A stretch of 64,000 nt of DNA, from contig JANWIP010000019.1 in assembly GCA_025449845.1 (NCBI GenBank), positions 62,001-126,000 on the forward strand. The letters run 5' to 3'. This DNA is from Solirubrobacteraceae bacterium. Lineage in GTDB: Bacteria; Actinomycetota; Thermoleophilia; Solirubrobacterales; Solirubrobacteraceae. Under the pieces are notes generated by a model. That model had not been told where the DNA came from, searched no databases, and saw only the letters and a program-made list of their open reading frames with translations. Of this stretch, positions 15,654 through 23,248 are shown one piece after another. A program made the position numbers and the translations under genes. Positions within the stretch are counted from its first letter, which is position 1. Each line of letters starts with the position of its first letter.

Positions 15654-17633
15654 GTGGGCGGCAAGCTGAAGTTTGGTCTGCTGATCCTGCCGCTCGCCGG
15701 GCTCGCCTGGGTGGTCGTTGCCGTCGTGCTCGGCACCGGCTCTTTCTCCGGCGCGCACACCGTCGTCGGGCCTAGTGGGCCTTCGCCCGTGTGCTTACCC
15801 GCCACGCTCGAACACAACGCCACGCTGCCGAGCCCGGTAGACACTGGCTCCGCTCGCATCCCCGTTTCGGCCAGCAGCAAGGTCTCGGTCTCACCCGCGC
15901 CTGACACGGACACCGCCAACCCCAAGACGCAGATCAGCTTCCTCGGCACCTCCGTCAGCAACATCCAGGACGTCTCCGTCACCGGCTCGCGCTCGGGCTA
16001 CCACTATGGCCACGTCTACGGCTACTTCCAGGGCGACGGCGGCAGCTTCGTGCCCAACACGCCTTTCACCGAAGGCGAGCGCGTGGTGGTGCGCGCCGTG
16101 CTCGACGGCGCCTCCGGCGCGGGGCAGCGCATCGGTTTCAGCTTCCGCGTCGCCACTCCTTTCCCCACCGACGGCATTCCCGAGTTCCCCAACCCGCCCG
16201 CGCCGGCCTCCGCCTACCAGAGCTTCGTCTCACAGCCCGGCGTGCAGCCGCCCGTGATGTCGGTCACGGTGCCCGACCGCGATCCTGCCGCGGGGGACAT
16301 CCTCACCACGGTCGGCCCCGGCCCCGGCCAGTTCGGGCCGCTCATCTACACCCCGCAGGGGCGCATCGTCTGGTTCGACCCGCTCTCCGGTGGCGTCAAC
16401 GCTGAGAACCTCAGCCTGCAGAGCTACGAGGGCCGCCAGGATCTGACCTGGTGGCAGGGCGATGTGCTGATGCTCGGCTTCGGCCAGGGTGAAGACATCG
16501 TGATGGATGACAACTACCAGACCGTTGCCCGCGTGCGTGCCGGCAATGGCTTCCAGGCCGACCTGCACGACTTCCAGCTGGCGGGCGATCAGGTCGCCTA
16601 CATCACCGTCTACAACCCGATGCGCTGCGACCTCACCCCGATCGATGGGCCGCGCAACGGCACCGTCGTGGACACCGCCGTGCAGGAGATCGACGTCAAG
16701 ACCGGTCTCGTGCGCTGGGAATGGCACAGCCTCGATCACGTCGGCGTGGGCGAGTCGCACGCGCCGGTGCCCGACAAGGAAAAGCCCACGCCTTGGGACT
16801 ACTTCCATCTGAACTCCGTCGACCCCGAGTCCGACGGCAATCTGCTCATCTCCGGGCGCTCCACCTGGGCCGCCTACCAGCTCCAGCAGGGCTCCGGCGC
16901 GATTCAGTGGCGGCTGGGGGGGACCAAGAGCAGCTTCACCATGGGGCCCGGCAGTGAAACCGCCTGGCAGCACGATGCGCGCATGCACTCCGACGGCGCC
17001 GTCACCTTCTTCGATGATGGCTCCAACCCGCGCATTCACTATCAGTCGCGCAGCGTCCGCGTGGCCATCGACATCCCGCACCATCGCGCTACGCTCGCGC
17101 GCGTCTATACGCACCCGAACGCGCTGATGGCTGACTCGCAGGGTAACTCGCAGACGCTTGCCGATGAAAGCGTCGTCGTCGGATGGGGCGCCGTGCCCGA
17201 GATCACGGAGTTCGCCCAGGATGGGCATCTGCTGTTCGACGCTCACCTGCCGCCTGGCATGTCCTCCTACCGTGCTTTCCGCTTCCCTTGGCATGGGCAT
17301 CCGCTGGCGACGCCCGCGGTCAGCGCCGCCATTCTCACCACCGGCGATTCCACCGCTGTCTTCGCCAGCTGGAATGGCGCCACCGACGTCGCCTCCTGGC
17401 GCGTGCTCGCGGGCGCCGATCCCGACTCGCTCAAGCCCGTCGCCACGATGCCCGACAGTGGCTTTGAGAGCTCCATCACGCTGCCCGAGAACTACGGCTC
17501 GCATCCCGGCAAGAGCGAATCCGGCGACAACGGTTACCTCGCCGTGCAGGCGCTCGACTCTGCCGGGCAGTTGCTCAGCACCTCCGCCACCTTCGCCGTG
17601 CTCCCGCCCCCTGCCGCCAAGCCCGCGGGCTGA
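15654..17633 (+). CDS. Arylsulfotransferase (ASST-like), membrane-anchored
   Basis: A 659-residue PAPS-independent arylsulfotransferase-like protein. It has an N-terminal signal or anchor helix (LLILPLAGLAWVVVAVVL), a small domain around TQISFLGTSVSNIQDVSVTG, then a beta-propeller. The four catalytic positions known from E. coli ASST have candidates in the right order: His305 (DLHDF), His385 (DYFHLNS), Arg402 (ISGRST) and His440 (WQHDA). ASST moves sulfate between phenolic esters outside the cytoplasm through a sulfo-histidine. GTG start with AAGGGG upstream. It is co-transcribed with the PHP gene upstream and the MFS gene downstream. Confidence 0.87.
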   Translation: MGGKLKFGLLILPLAGLAWVVVAVVLGTGSFSGAHTVVGPSGPSPVCLPATLEHNATLPSPVDTGSARIPVSASSKVSVSPAPDTDTANPKTQISFLGTSVSNIQDVSVTGSRSGYHYGHVYGYFQGDGGSFVPNTPFTEGERVVVRAVLDGASGAGQRIGFSFRVATPFPTDGIPEFPNPPAPASAYQSFVSQPGVQPPVMSVTVPDRDPAAGDILTTVGPGPGQFGPLIYTPQGRIVWFDPLSGGVNAENLSLQSYEGRQDLTWWQGDVLMLGFGQGEDIVMDDNYQTVARVRAGNGFQADLHDFQLAGDQVAYITVYNPMRCDLTPIDGPRNGTVVDTAVQEIDVKTGLVRWEWHSLDHVGVGESHAPVPDKEKPTPWDYFHLNSVDPESDGNLLISGRSTWAAYQLQQGSGAIQWRLGGTKSSFTMGPGSETAWQHDARMHSDGAVTFFDDGSNPRIHYQSRSVRVAIDIPHHRATLARVYTHPNALMADSQGNSQTLADESVVVGWGAVPEITEFAQDGHLLFDAHLPPGMSSYRAFRFPWHGHPLATPAVSAAILTTGDSTAVFASWNGATDVASWRVLAGADPDSLKPVATMPDSGFESSITLPENYGSHPGKSESGDNGYLAVQALDSAGQLLSTSATFAVLPPPAAKPAG

Positions 17634-17647
17634 CTACCCTCATCGTT

Positions 17648-19456
17648 GTGAGCACCGCCACCGTCCGCGCGCCTGCCGCTACCGCCATCGCCGAGGACAA
17701 AGCGAGCGCGCCTTCGCGTCACGCGTTGCTGCTGGCCGTCTGCTGCACCGCGCAGTTCATGGTCATCCTCGACGTCTCCATCGTCAACGTTGCCTTGCCT
17801 TCGATCCGCGTCAGCCTCGGCTTTGCCGAAAACGATCTGCAGTGGATCGTCAACGCGTACACGATCGCCTTTGCCGGCTTCCTGATGCTGGGCGGGCGGG
17901 CCGCCGACCTGATCGGCCAGCGCCGCGTCTTCGCCTCGGGCCTCCTGCTGTTCGCTTTCGCCTCGCTCCTTGGGGGGCTCGCGGGCAGCCAGGAGATGCT
18001 GATCGGCGCCCGTGGCCTGCAGGGTCTTGGTGGGGCGATCATGGCGCCGGCCTCGCTCTCGATCATCAACTCCTCCTTCGCCCCCGGCGCTGAAAGGCTG
18101 CGCGCGATCGGCATGTGGGGGGCCATGAACGGGGCCGGTGGCGCCGCCGGCGTGCTGTTCGGCGGCATCATCACGCAGAGCCTCGGCTGGCGCTGGATCC
18201 TGCTGATCAACATCCCGATCGGCATTGCCGCCGCGCTTGTCGCGCGCGTCGCCGTGCCCGAACGGCGTCCGCAGGGCAAGCAGGGCGGCTTTGACCTTGG
18301 CGGTGCTCTGACCATCACCGGCGGACTCCTGGCGCTGGTGTTCGGCATCGTCAGAGCCGGTGTGGCCGGTTGGGGCTCGGCGGAAGCGCTCGGGCCGATC
18401 GTGCTCGGCATCACACTGCTGAGCGCCTTCTTTCTGATCGAGGCGCGCTTTGCCTCCGCGCCGCTCGTGCCGCTGCGCGTGCTCTCGATCAAGCTGCTGC
18501 GCTCCGCCAACCTGATCGTCTTCCTCTTCAGCGCCGCGCTCTTTCCGATGTGGTACTTCCTCTCGCTCTATCTCCAGTTGGTGCTGAAGATGCCGCCGAT
18601 CGGCGCCGGTCTGGCCTTCCTGCCGATGGCGCTCACGATCATGGCCTGCGCCGCGCGCTCCGGACGGCTCGTCGCACGCTACGGCGCCGGGCCCGTCTTG
18701 GGGGGTGGGCTCACACTGATGGCCTTTGGCCTTGCGATCTTCGGCGCGCGCGTCGCCGTCAACGGCGGCTACGTCTCGGATCTGCTCCTGCCCGGTCTGC
18801 TCGTCTCGGTGGGACTTGGCTATTCGGTCGTGCCTTCCACGATCGCCGCCACCGCCGGCGTCGCTCCGCGCGAGGCCGGGCTGGCCTCGGGTCTTGTCAA
18901 CACCTCGCGCCAGATGGGTGGCGCGCTCGGGCTGGCCGTGCTCACCTCGCTGGCCTTTCAGTACACCACCCACCTCGTCAAGGTGGACTACCGCGCGCCG
19001 CTGCTCGCGCTCACTGACGGCTTTCGCCTCGCCTTCCTGCTGGCCGCCGCCTTAGCTTTCATCGGCGCCGTCGCTGCCTTCAGGCTGATCCCGCGCGTGC
19101 GCCCCGGGGCGCCTGCGGCGGGTCCTGCGCCTGTGCCGGCGGCGGCTCCCGCATCCGTGCCGGCGTCCGCTCCTGCTTCTGTTGCGCCTGAGGCTGCTGC
19201 TCCGCTCGCCTCGCAGGCAACCGTGCATCCGCTTCCTCTGCCTGTGAGCCAGCCGGCTCCCAGCGCGCGGCCCGCGCCTTCTTCAGGGACCCCCGTGGTC
19301 TTCCCGGCACCGGCTCCGGCTGCGCAACACGCAACCCCAACCCCTCCTCCCCATACCCCTACTTACGCCCCGCCCGCGGTTGTCGTCTTCCGCCTCGGGG
19401 GTGGACAGTCTTGGCCCACCGGCGGCTGCTTCACCGCGGGAGGGCTGCGGGGCTGA
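17648..19456 (+). CDS. DHA2-type MFS exporter with long Pro/Ala tail
   Basis: A 602-residue DHA2-family exporter with about 14 helices (LDVSIVNVALPSI in helix 1, GGRAADLIGQRRVF motif A, RGLQGLGGAIMAPASL, WRWILLINIPIG). It starts with GTG 14 bp after the arylsulfotransferase stop. The last 115 or so residues form a Pro/Ala/Ser-rich cytosolic tail unusual for the family; its final codons overlap the start of the lipoprotein arylsulfotransferase gene (TGATG). Placement between two ASST genes suggests it exports the donor or acceptor of extracellular sulfotransfer. Confidence 0.9.
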   Translation: MSTATVRAPAATAIAEDKASAPSRHALLLAVCCTAQFMVILDVSIVNVALPSIRVSLGFAENDLQWIVNAYTIAFAGFLMLGGRAADLIGQRRVFASGLLLFAFASLLGGLAGSQEMLIGARGLQGLGGAIMAPASLSIINSSFAPGAERLRAIGMWGAMNGAGGAAGVLFGGIITQSLGWRWILLINIPIGIAAALVARVAVPERRPQGKQGGFDLGGALTITGGLLALVFGIVRAGVAGWGSAEALGPIVLGITLLSAFFLIEARFASAPLVPLRVLSIKLLRSANLIVFLFSAALFPMWYFLSLYLQLVLKMPPIGAGLAFLPMALTIMACAARSGRLVARYGAGPVLGGGLTLMAFGLAIFGARVAVNGGYVSDLLLPGLLVSVGLGYSVVPSTIAATAGVAPREAGLASGLVNTSRQMGGALGLAVLTSLAFQYTTHLVKVDYRAPLLALTDGFRLAFLLAAALAFIGAVAAFRLIPRVRPGAPAAGPAPVPAAAPASVPASAPASVAPEAAAPLASQATVHPLPLPVSQPAPSARPAPSSGTPVVFPAPAPAAQHATPTPPPHTPTYAPPAVVVFRLGGGQSWPTGGCFTAGGLRG

Positions 19457-21258
19457 TGCGCTTGCGGGGGGGAGGGCGACTGGCTGGGCTGCCCCTGGGC
19501 GCTGCCGTTCTGGCCGTGCTGCTGTCCGCCTGCGGGGGTTCCTCGCCGGCTGCTTCCAAAGCATCGCTGTCTGATCCCGTCGCGGTCTCGCCTTTTGCCG
19601 GCACGCCCGACGCTTCGCCGACCACGCAGATCAGCTTCCTCGGGTCGGCCGGTACTCATGTGCAGTCGATTACTGTCACTGGTTCGCGCAGTGGCGCTCA
19701 CAGTGGGCACTTGGCGGCTTATTCCACTGGTACGGGTGAAAGTTTTCTGCCCGCGCATCCTTTCCTTGCTGGCGAGAAGGTGACGGTCACTGCGCAGGTG
19801 TTGGCGGCTGGGTCCACTCGGGCCACCACAACCACTTTCACCATCGCTCACCAGGCGGCAGTAAGTCACAGTGAATTTCCCACCAGTCCCGGCGATCCTC
19901 ATGCCGTGCAGCATTACCGCTCGGCGCCTGCGCTCACGCCTTCTAGTTTGAAGCTGACCGTGCCCGCTCGCCCCGGCGCGGCGCCCGGGGACCTCTTTCT
20001 CGCTCCGTATCAGGGTCAGGGTTCGCCTGGGCCTGAGATCGTCGACCAGCAGGGGCGGCTTGTCTGGTTTCACCCTTTGCCCGCGCATCAGATTGCCACC
20101 AACTTTCAGGTGCAGAGCTACCAGGGGCGCCCCGCTCTCACCTGGTGGCAGGGCCATGTGCTGCAGGTTGGCTTCGGCGAGGGTGAAGATGAGATCTATG
20201 ACTCCTCCTATCACCCCTTGGCCACGGTTCGCGCCGGCAACGGCTACCACGCGGACTTGCACGAGATCCGCCTTACTCCGCAGGGCACCGCCTGGATCGA
20301 TGCCTTCGACCCGATTCACCTCAGCCTCAGCTCTGTGCAGGGTGCCGCGGGTGGTGTCCTCACCGATTCCGTCGTCCAGCAGATCGACATCAAGACCGGG
20401 CTCGTCATGTGGGAGTGGCACGCGCTTGGCCATGTCGCCTTGAGTGAGTCCTACGACCTGCCCGTGCCTCACAACAGCTATCCCTGGGATTACATTCACA
20501 TCAACTCCATCGATCCCGGCGCGGGTAATGATGTGCTGCTTTCCGGGCGCAGCACCTGGGCGCTCTATGACGTGGATCTGGGCAGCGGTGCCATCAACTG
20601 GCGCCTCGGTGGCGCGCACAGCGATTTTCATCTCGGTTCCGGCGTGCGCTTCTACTGGCAGCACGACGCCGAGTTCCAGGCCGGTGGGCTCATCTCCGTG
20701 TTTGATAACGGCTCCACGCCGCCTAAGGAGCGCCAATCGCGCGGGTTGTTGCTGCTGCCCAATCTTTCAAGTCACACCGTCACCTTGCAGAAGGCCTTCG
20801 TCAATCCTGCCAAGACGCTGCTGGCCTCAAGTCAGGGCAATACCTTGGCGCTGCCCGGCGGCGATTGGCTGATGGGCTATGGCGGCTTGCCCAACCTCAC
20901 CGAGTACGACGCCTCCGGGCATGTGCTGCTTGACGCCTCGCTTGGCAAGAATGTGCAGAACTTTCGCTCCTACTTGTCGCCTTGGAGCGGGCAGCCAACC
21001 ACTGCGCCTGCGCTGGCTGTGCAGTCTGCCGGTGCCGGCAAGCTCAGCGTTTTCGCCAGCTGGAATGGCGCCACCGCTGTTGCCTCCTGGCGCGTGCTTG
21101 CTGGTTCATCCGCGGGGGCGCTTGCGCCGGTTGGCGCTGCACCTCGGGCGGGTTTTGAGACCTCCATTCAGATCTCCAGCAGCGCTGCTTATGTGGCCGT
21201 GCAGGCGCTCGACGGTTCTGGCGCGGTGCTGGGCACCTCGCCCACCGTCAAGAGCTGA
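19456..21258 (+). CDS. Arylsulfotransferase (ASST-like) lipoprotein
   Basis: A 600-residue second ASST-like protein with a lipoprotein signal peptide (LAVLLSACGGSS, lipidated Cys26), so it is tethered outside the membrane. It parallels the protein encoded at 15654: TQISFLGSAGTHVQSITVTG-type domain, then propeller with DLHEI, DYIHINSID, LSGRSTWAL and YWQHDA, keeping all four catalytic positions. The start ATG overlaps the MFS stop (TGATG), indicating translational coupling. The two ASST paralogues differ in anchoring and may act in series or on different acceptors. Confidence 0.88.
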   Translation: MRLRGGGRLAGLPLGAAVLAVLLSACGGSSPAASKASLSDPVAVSPFAGTPDASPTTQISFLGSAGTHVQSITVTGSRSGAHSGHLAAYSTGTGESFLPAHPFLAGEKVTVTAQVLAAGSTRATTTTFTIAHQAAVSHSEFPTSPGDPHAVQHYRSAPALTPSSLKLTVPARPGAAPGDLFLAPYQGQGSPGPEIVDQQGRLVWFHPLPAHQIATNFQVQSYQGRPALTWWQGHVLQVGFGEGEDEIYDSSYHPLATVRAGNGYHADLHEIRLTPQGTAWIDAFDPIHLSLSSVQGAAGGVLTDSVVQQIDIKTGLVMWEWHALGHVALSESYDLPVPHNSYPWDYIHINSIDPGAGNDVLLSGRSTWALYDVDLGSGAINWRLGGAHSDFHLGSGVRFYWQHDAEFQAGGLISVFDNGSTPPKERQSRGLLLLPNLSSHTVTLQKAFVNPAKTLLASSQGNTLALPGGDWLMGYGGLPNLTEYDASGHVLLDASLGKNVQNFRSYLSPWSGQPTTAPALAVQSAGAGKLSVFASWNGATAVASWRVLAGSSAGALAPVGAAPRAGFETSIQISSSAAYVAVQALDGSGAVLGTSPTVKS

Positions 21259-21261
21259 TCT

Positions 21262-21966
21262 TTAGGCCACGACTCCACTGCTCTGGCGCTCGCGCCATGT
21301 CGCCAGTGTGGCGATCGCACCGTCGGCCACTCTGCCCAGGAATGTCTCGCGGTCGTTCACGTGCGGCAGCGGCTCTGGCGGCACCTCCACTTCCATGAAC
21401 TCACACAGCGGCTCCCATCCGTCCGTTACCTGCCACACCAGCAGGCGCTCCGCGGGCACGGTCTGCTTTACCTCCTCGTTGTGGCGCTCCATCTCCGCCA
21501 TCAACTCGCCTGGGGTCGCGTGGCCGTTGGCGAAGGTGCCTTCCGGGCCCCAGAACATCCGCTGTACCAGCGCCAGATAATCCTGCCACTGCGGATCCAC
21601 CTGCGCGCGGGCACTTGACAGCAGTCGCAGCAGCGACTCGCCGTGGCCCATATTCCAGATCGTCTCGCGGAAGCTGGGCTCCCACTTCTCTGCGTTGCGC
21701 ACACTCAGCAGCACCTTGGCGTCGGGGTAGGCCTCCATCAGCTCCTTGTAGAAGTAGCCCCCCGGCCAGTCCACGCTTGAGTCAAAGCCGGCGAAGATTT
21801 CCTGCCATGGTCCCTCGCCGTCCATCGCGCGCTGCCACTGATCGACCCTGCGCAGGTCGGCCAGCACGTCCACCCAGTGGTAGCAAGGCCCCAGGCCCAG
21901 CATCTCGACTGCCACTTTCTGCGTCAGCGTGCCCGTGCGGGGCAGGCCCGCGCCGATTAATCTCAT
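21262..21966 (-). CDS. Sulfotransferase-family P-loop protein (paralogue 2)
   Basis: A 234-residue cytosolic sulfotransferase-family protein. The phosphosulfate-binding loop is GLPRTGTLTQK, with a likely 3'-phosphate segment LLSVRNAEKWEPSF. It closely resembles the product of 2083-2778. The start ATG has GGAG six bases upstream. Its stop lies three bases from the stop of the convergent ASST lipoprotein gene, and its start is 89 bp from the divergent type III PKS gene, so it may share control with the PKS. Inference: a PAPS-dependent enzyme that could sulfate the PKS product and generate the pAp removed by the PHP enzyme. Confidence 0.83.
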   Translation of the reverse strand: MRLIGAGLPRTGTLTQKVAVEMLGLGPCYHWVDVLADLRRVDQWQRAMDGEGPWQEIFAGFDSSVDWPGGYFYKELMEAYPDAKVLLSVRNAEKWEPSFRETIWNMGHGESLLRLLSSARAQVDPQWQDYLALVQRMFWGPEGTFANGHATPGELMAEMERHNEEVKQTVPAERLLVWQVTDGWEPLCEFMEVEVPPEPLPHVNDRETFLGRVADGAIATLATWRERQSSGVVA

Positions 21967-22055
21967 CCGCCGCTCCTTTTGTGCTCTCCGGGGGTTGCTC
22001 CGGTATCGTCTCGCCCTTGGCCTGACGCTTTGCTCATCTGATTCAGGGGGACCGT

Positions 22056-23180
22056 TTGCAGTTGAAGGTTACCGGCGCACCGCAGCTTGACTCGCCTCGC
22101 ACCGCCTTGCGGGGGCCGCGCATCACCGCTCTGGAGTTGGCTGACGCCGAGATGTCCTTCTCGCAAGAGGAGGTCCTCACGATGCTCGACATGAAAGGCG
22201 ACGAGTTCGCCGAGCGCATCTTCAGCCGCTGTGGCGTGCAGCGCCGTCACCTCAATCTCAGCGGCGACTCGCTGGCTACCACGCTGCAGGGTCGCACCTC
22301 GCAGATCGAGGAGGAGCTGTTTGGCTTTGCCGTGCAGGCCGTCGATCGCCTGCAGGTCGATCCGCTTGAAATCGGCACCGTCGTGACGGCCACGCTCTAC
22401 TCGCTCGGTGGACCCACCTTGGCTCATCGTCTGGTGGACCACTACGACATGGATCCTTCCACCGACAAGTACCACGTGCTGGGCGTCGGCTGTGCCAGCG
22501 CCGTGCCGCTGATGCGCCTCACGGCGCAGTCGATGCGCGACCATCCCGGCAAGAAGGGACTGGTCGTCGCCGCCGAGAGCATGGCCGGCATTCTCATGCG
22601 CTCCGCCGAGGATGACTCGCGCGCCAAGATCGTGGGCTCCTCGATCTTTGGCGATGGCTGTGCCGCGGCGCTGCTCGATGGGGACCCTCTGCCTGAGGGG
22701 GAGGATGACTCTGGTCTTGGCGCCGGCTGCGGTGGCGTGGGGGTCGGTCCGACGATCGTCGCTTCCAAGGTTCACCAGATCGGCCGCACGCTGGGGGCCG
22801 TCAAGCTTGAGCTCGCCGCGCAGGACAGCTATCTGCACCTCGACCGCGATCTGCCGGACCGCGCCGGTGAGGGCCTTCAGGAGCTCGCCGAAGATTTCCT
22901 TGACGCTTATGGGCTCTCGCGCGCCGCGATTGATCACTGGGTGGTTCACCCTGGCGGGCGACGCATCATCGAGACCGTGCAGGAGGCGCTTGATCTTTCG
23001 CGCGAGCAGGTCGAGATTAGCTATGAGGTGCTTGCCAACCACGGCAACGTCGGCACTCCCTCGATCCTCTACGTGTTGAAGAAGACGATCGAGCAGCGCG
23101 AGCCTCAGGCGGGCGAGTACGGGCTGATGATCACCATCGGCCCCGGCATCACCGTCGGGCTGATGCTCCTGCAGTGGTAG
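22056..23180 (+). CDS. Type III polyketide synthase
   Basis: A 374-residue chalcone/stilbene-synthase-like enzyme that condenses a starter acyl-CoA with malonyl-CoA into pyrones, resorcinols or other phenolics. The catalytic triad is complete: Cys146 in LGVGCASAVPL, His298 in WVVHPGG and Asn331 in HGNVGTPS. The TTG start is supported by GGGGGA five bases upstream. The gene is divergent from the sulfotransferase-family gene and close to the arylsulfotransferase operon, an association that suggests a sulfated phenolic product. It has no methyltransferase or oxidase partner next to it, unlike the srs and ars-type clusters. Confidence 0.92.
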   Translation: MQLKVTGAPQLDSPRTALRGPRITALELADAEMSFSQEEVLTMLDMKGDEFAERIFSRCGVQRRHLNLSGDSLATTLQGRTSQIEEELFGFAVQAVDRLQVDPLEIGTVVTATLYSLGGPTLAHRLVDHYDMDPSTDKYHVLGVGCASAVPLMRLTAQSMRDHPGKKGLVVAAESMAGILMRSAEDDSRAKIVGSSIFGDGCAAALLDGDPLPEGEDDSGLGAGCGGVGVGPTIVASKVHQIGRTLGAVKLELAAQDSYLHLDRDLPDRAGEGLQELAEDFLDAYGLSRAAIDHWVVHPGGRRIIETVQEALDLSREQVEISYEVLANHGNVGTPSILYVLKKTIEQREPQAGEYGLMITIGPGITVGLMLLQW

Positions 23181-23248
23181 ATCGTTCGCGGGAGGTTAGA
23201 AGGAGCGGAATCGGGGTATAGACCTTCTGTCTAATAGGGAGGTTTGGG

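Noticed and set aside
16230-17504. Minus-strand frame of more than 400 codons inside the arylsulfotransferase gene
   Set aside because: It is fully antisense to a gene with conserved catalytic residues, with no domains or ribosome site; an artefact of high GC content.
17534-18973. Minus-strand frame opposite the MFS exporter
   Set aside because: Its Asp/Gln/Arg-rich, low-information sequence is the mirror of a hydrophobic transporter.
22056-23180. FabH-type 3-oxoacyl-ACP synthase III instead of type III PKS
   Set aside because: The Cys-His-Asn context (GVGCASAVPL, HPGG, GNVGTPS) and length of 374 residues fit the chalcone-synthase-like group better.
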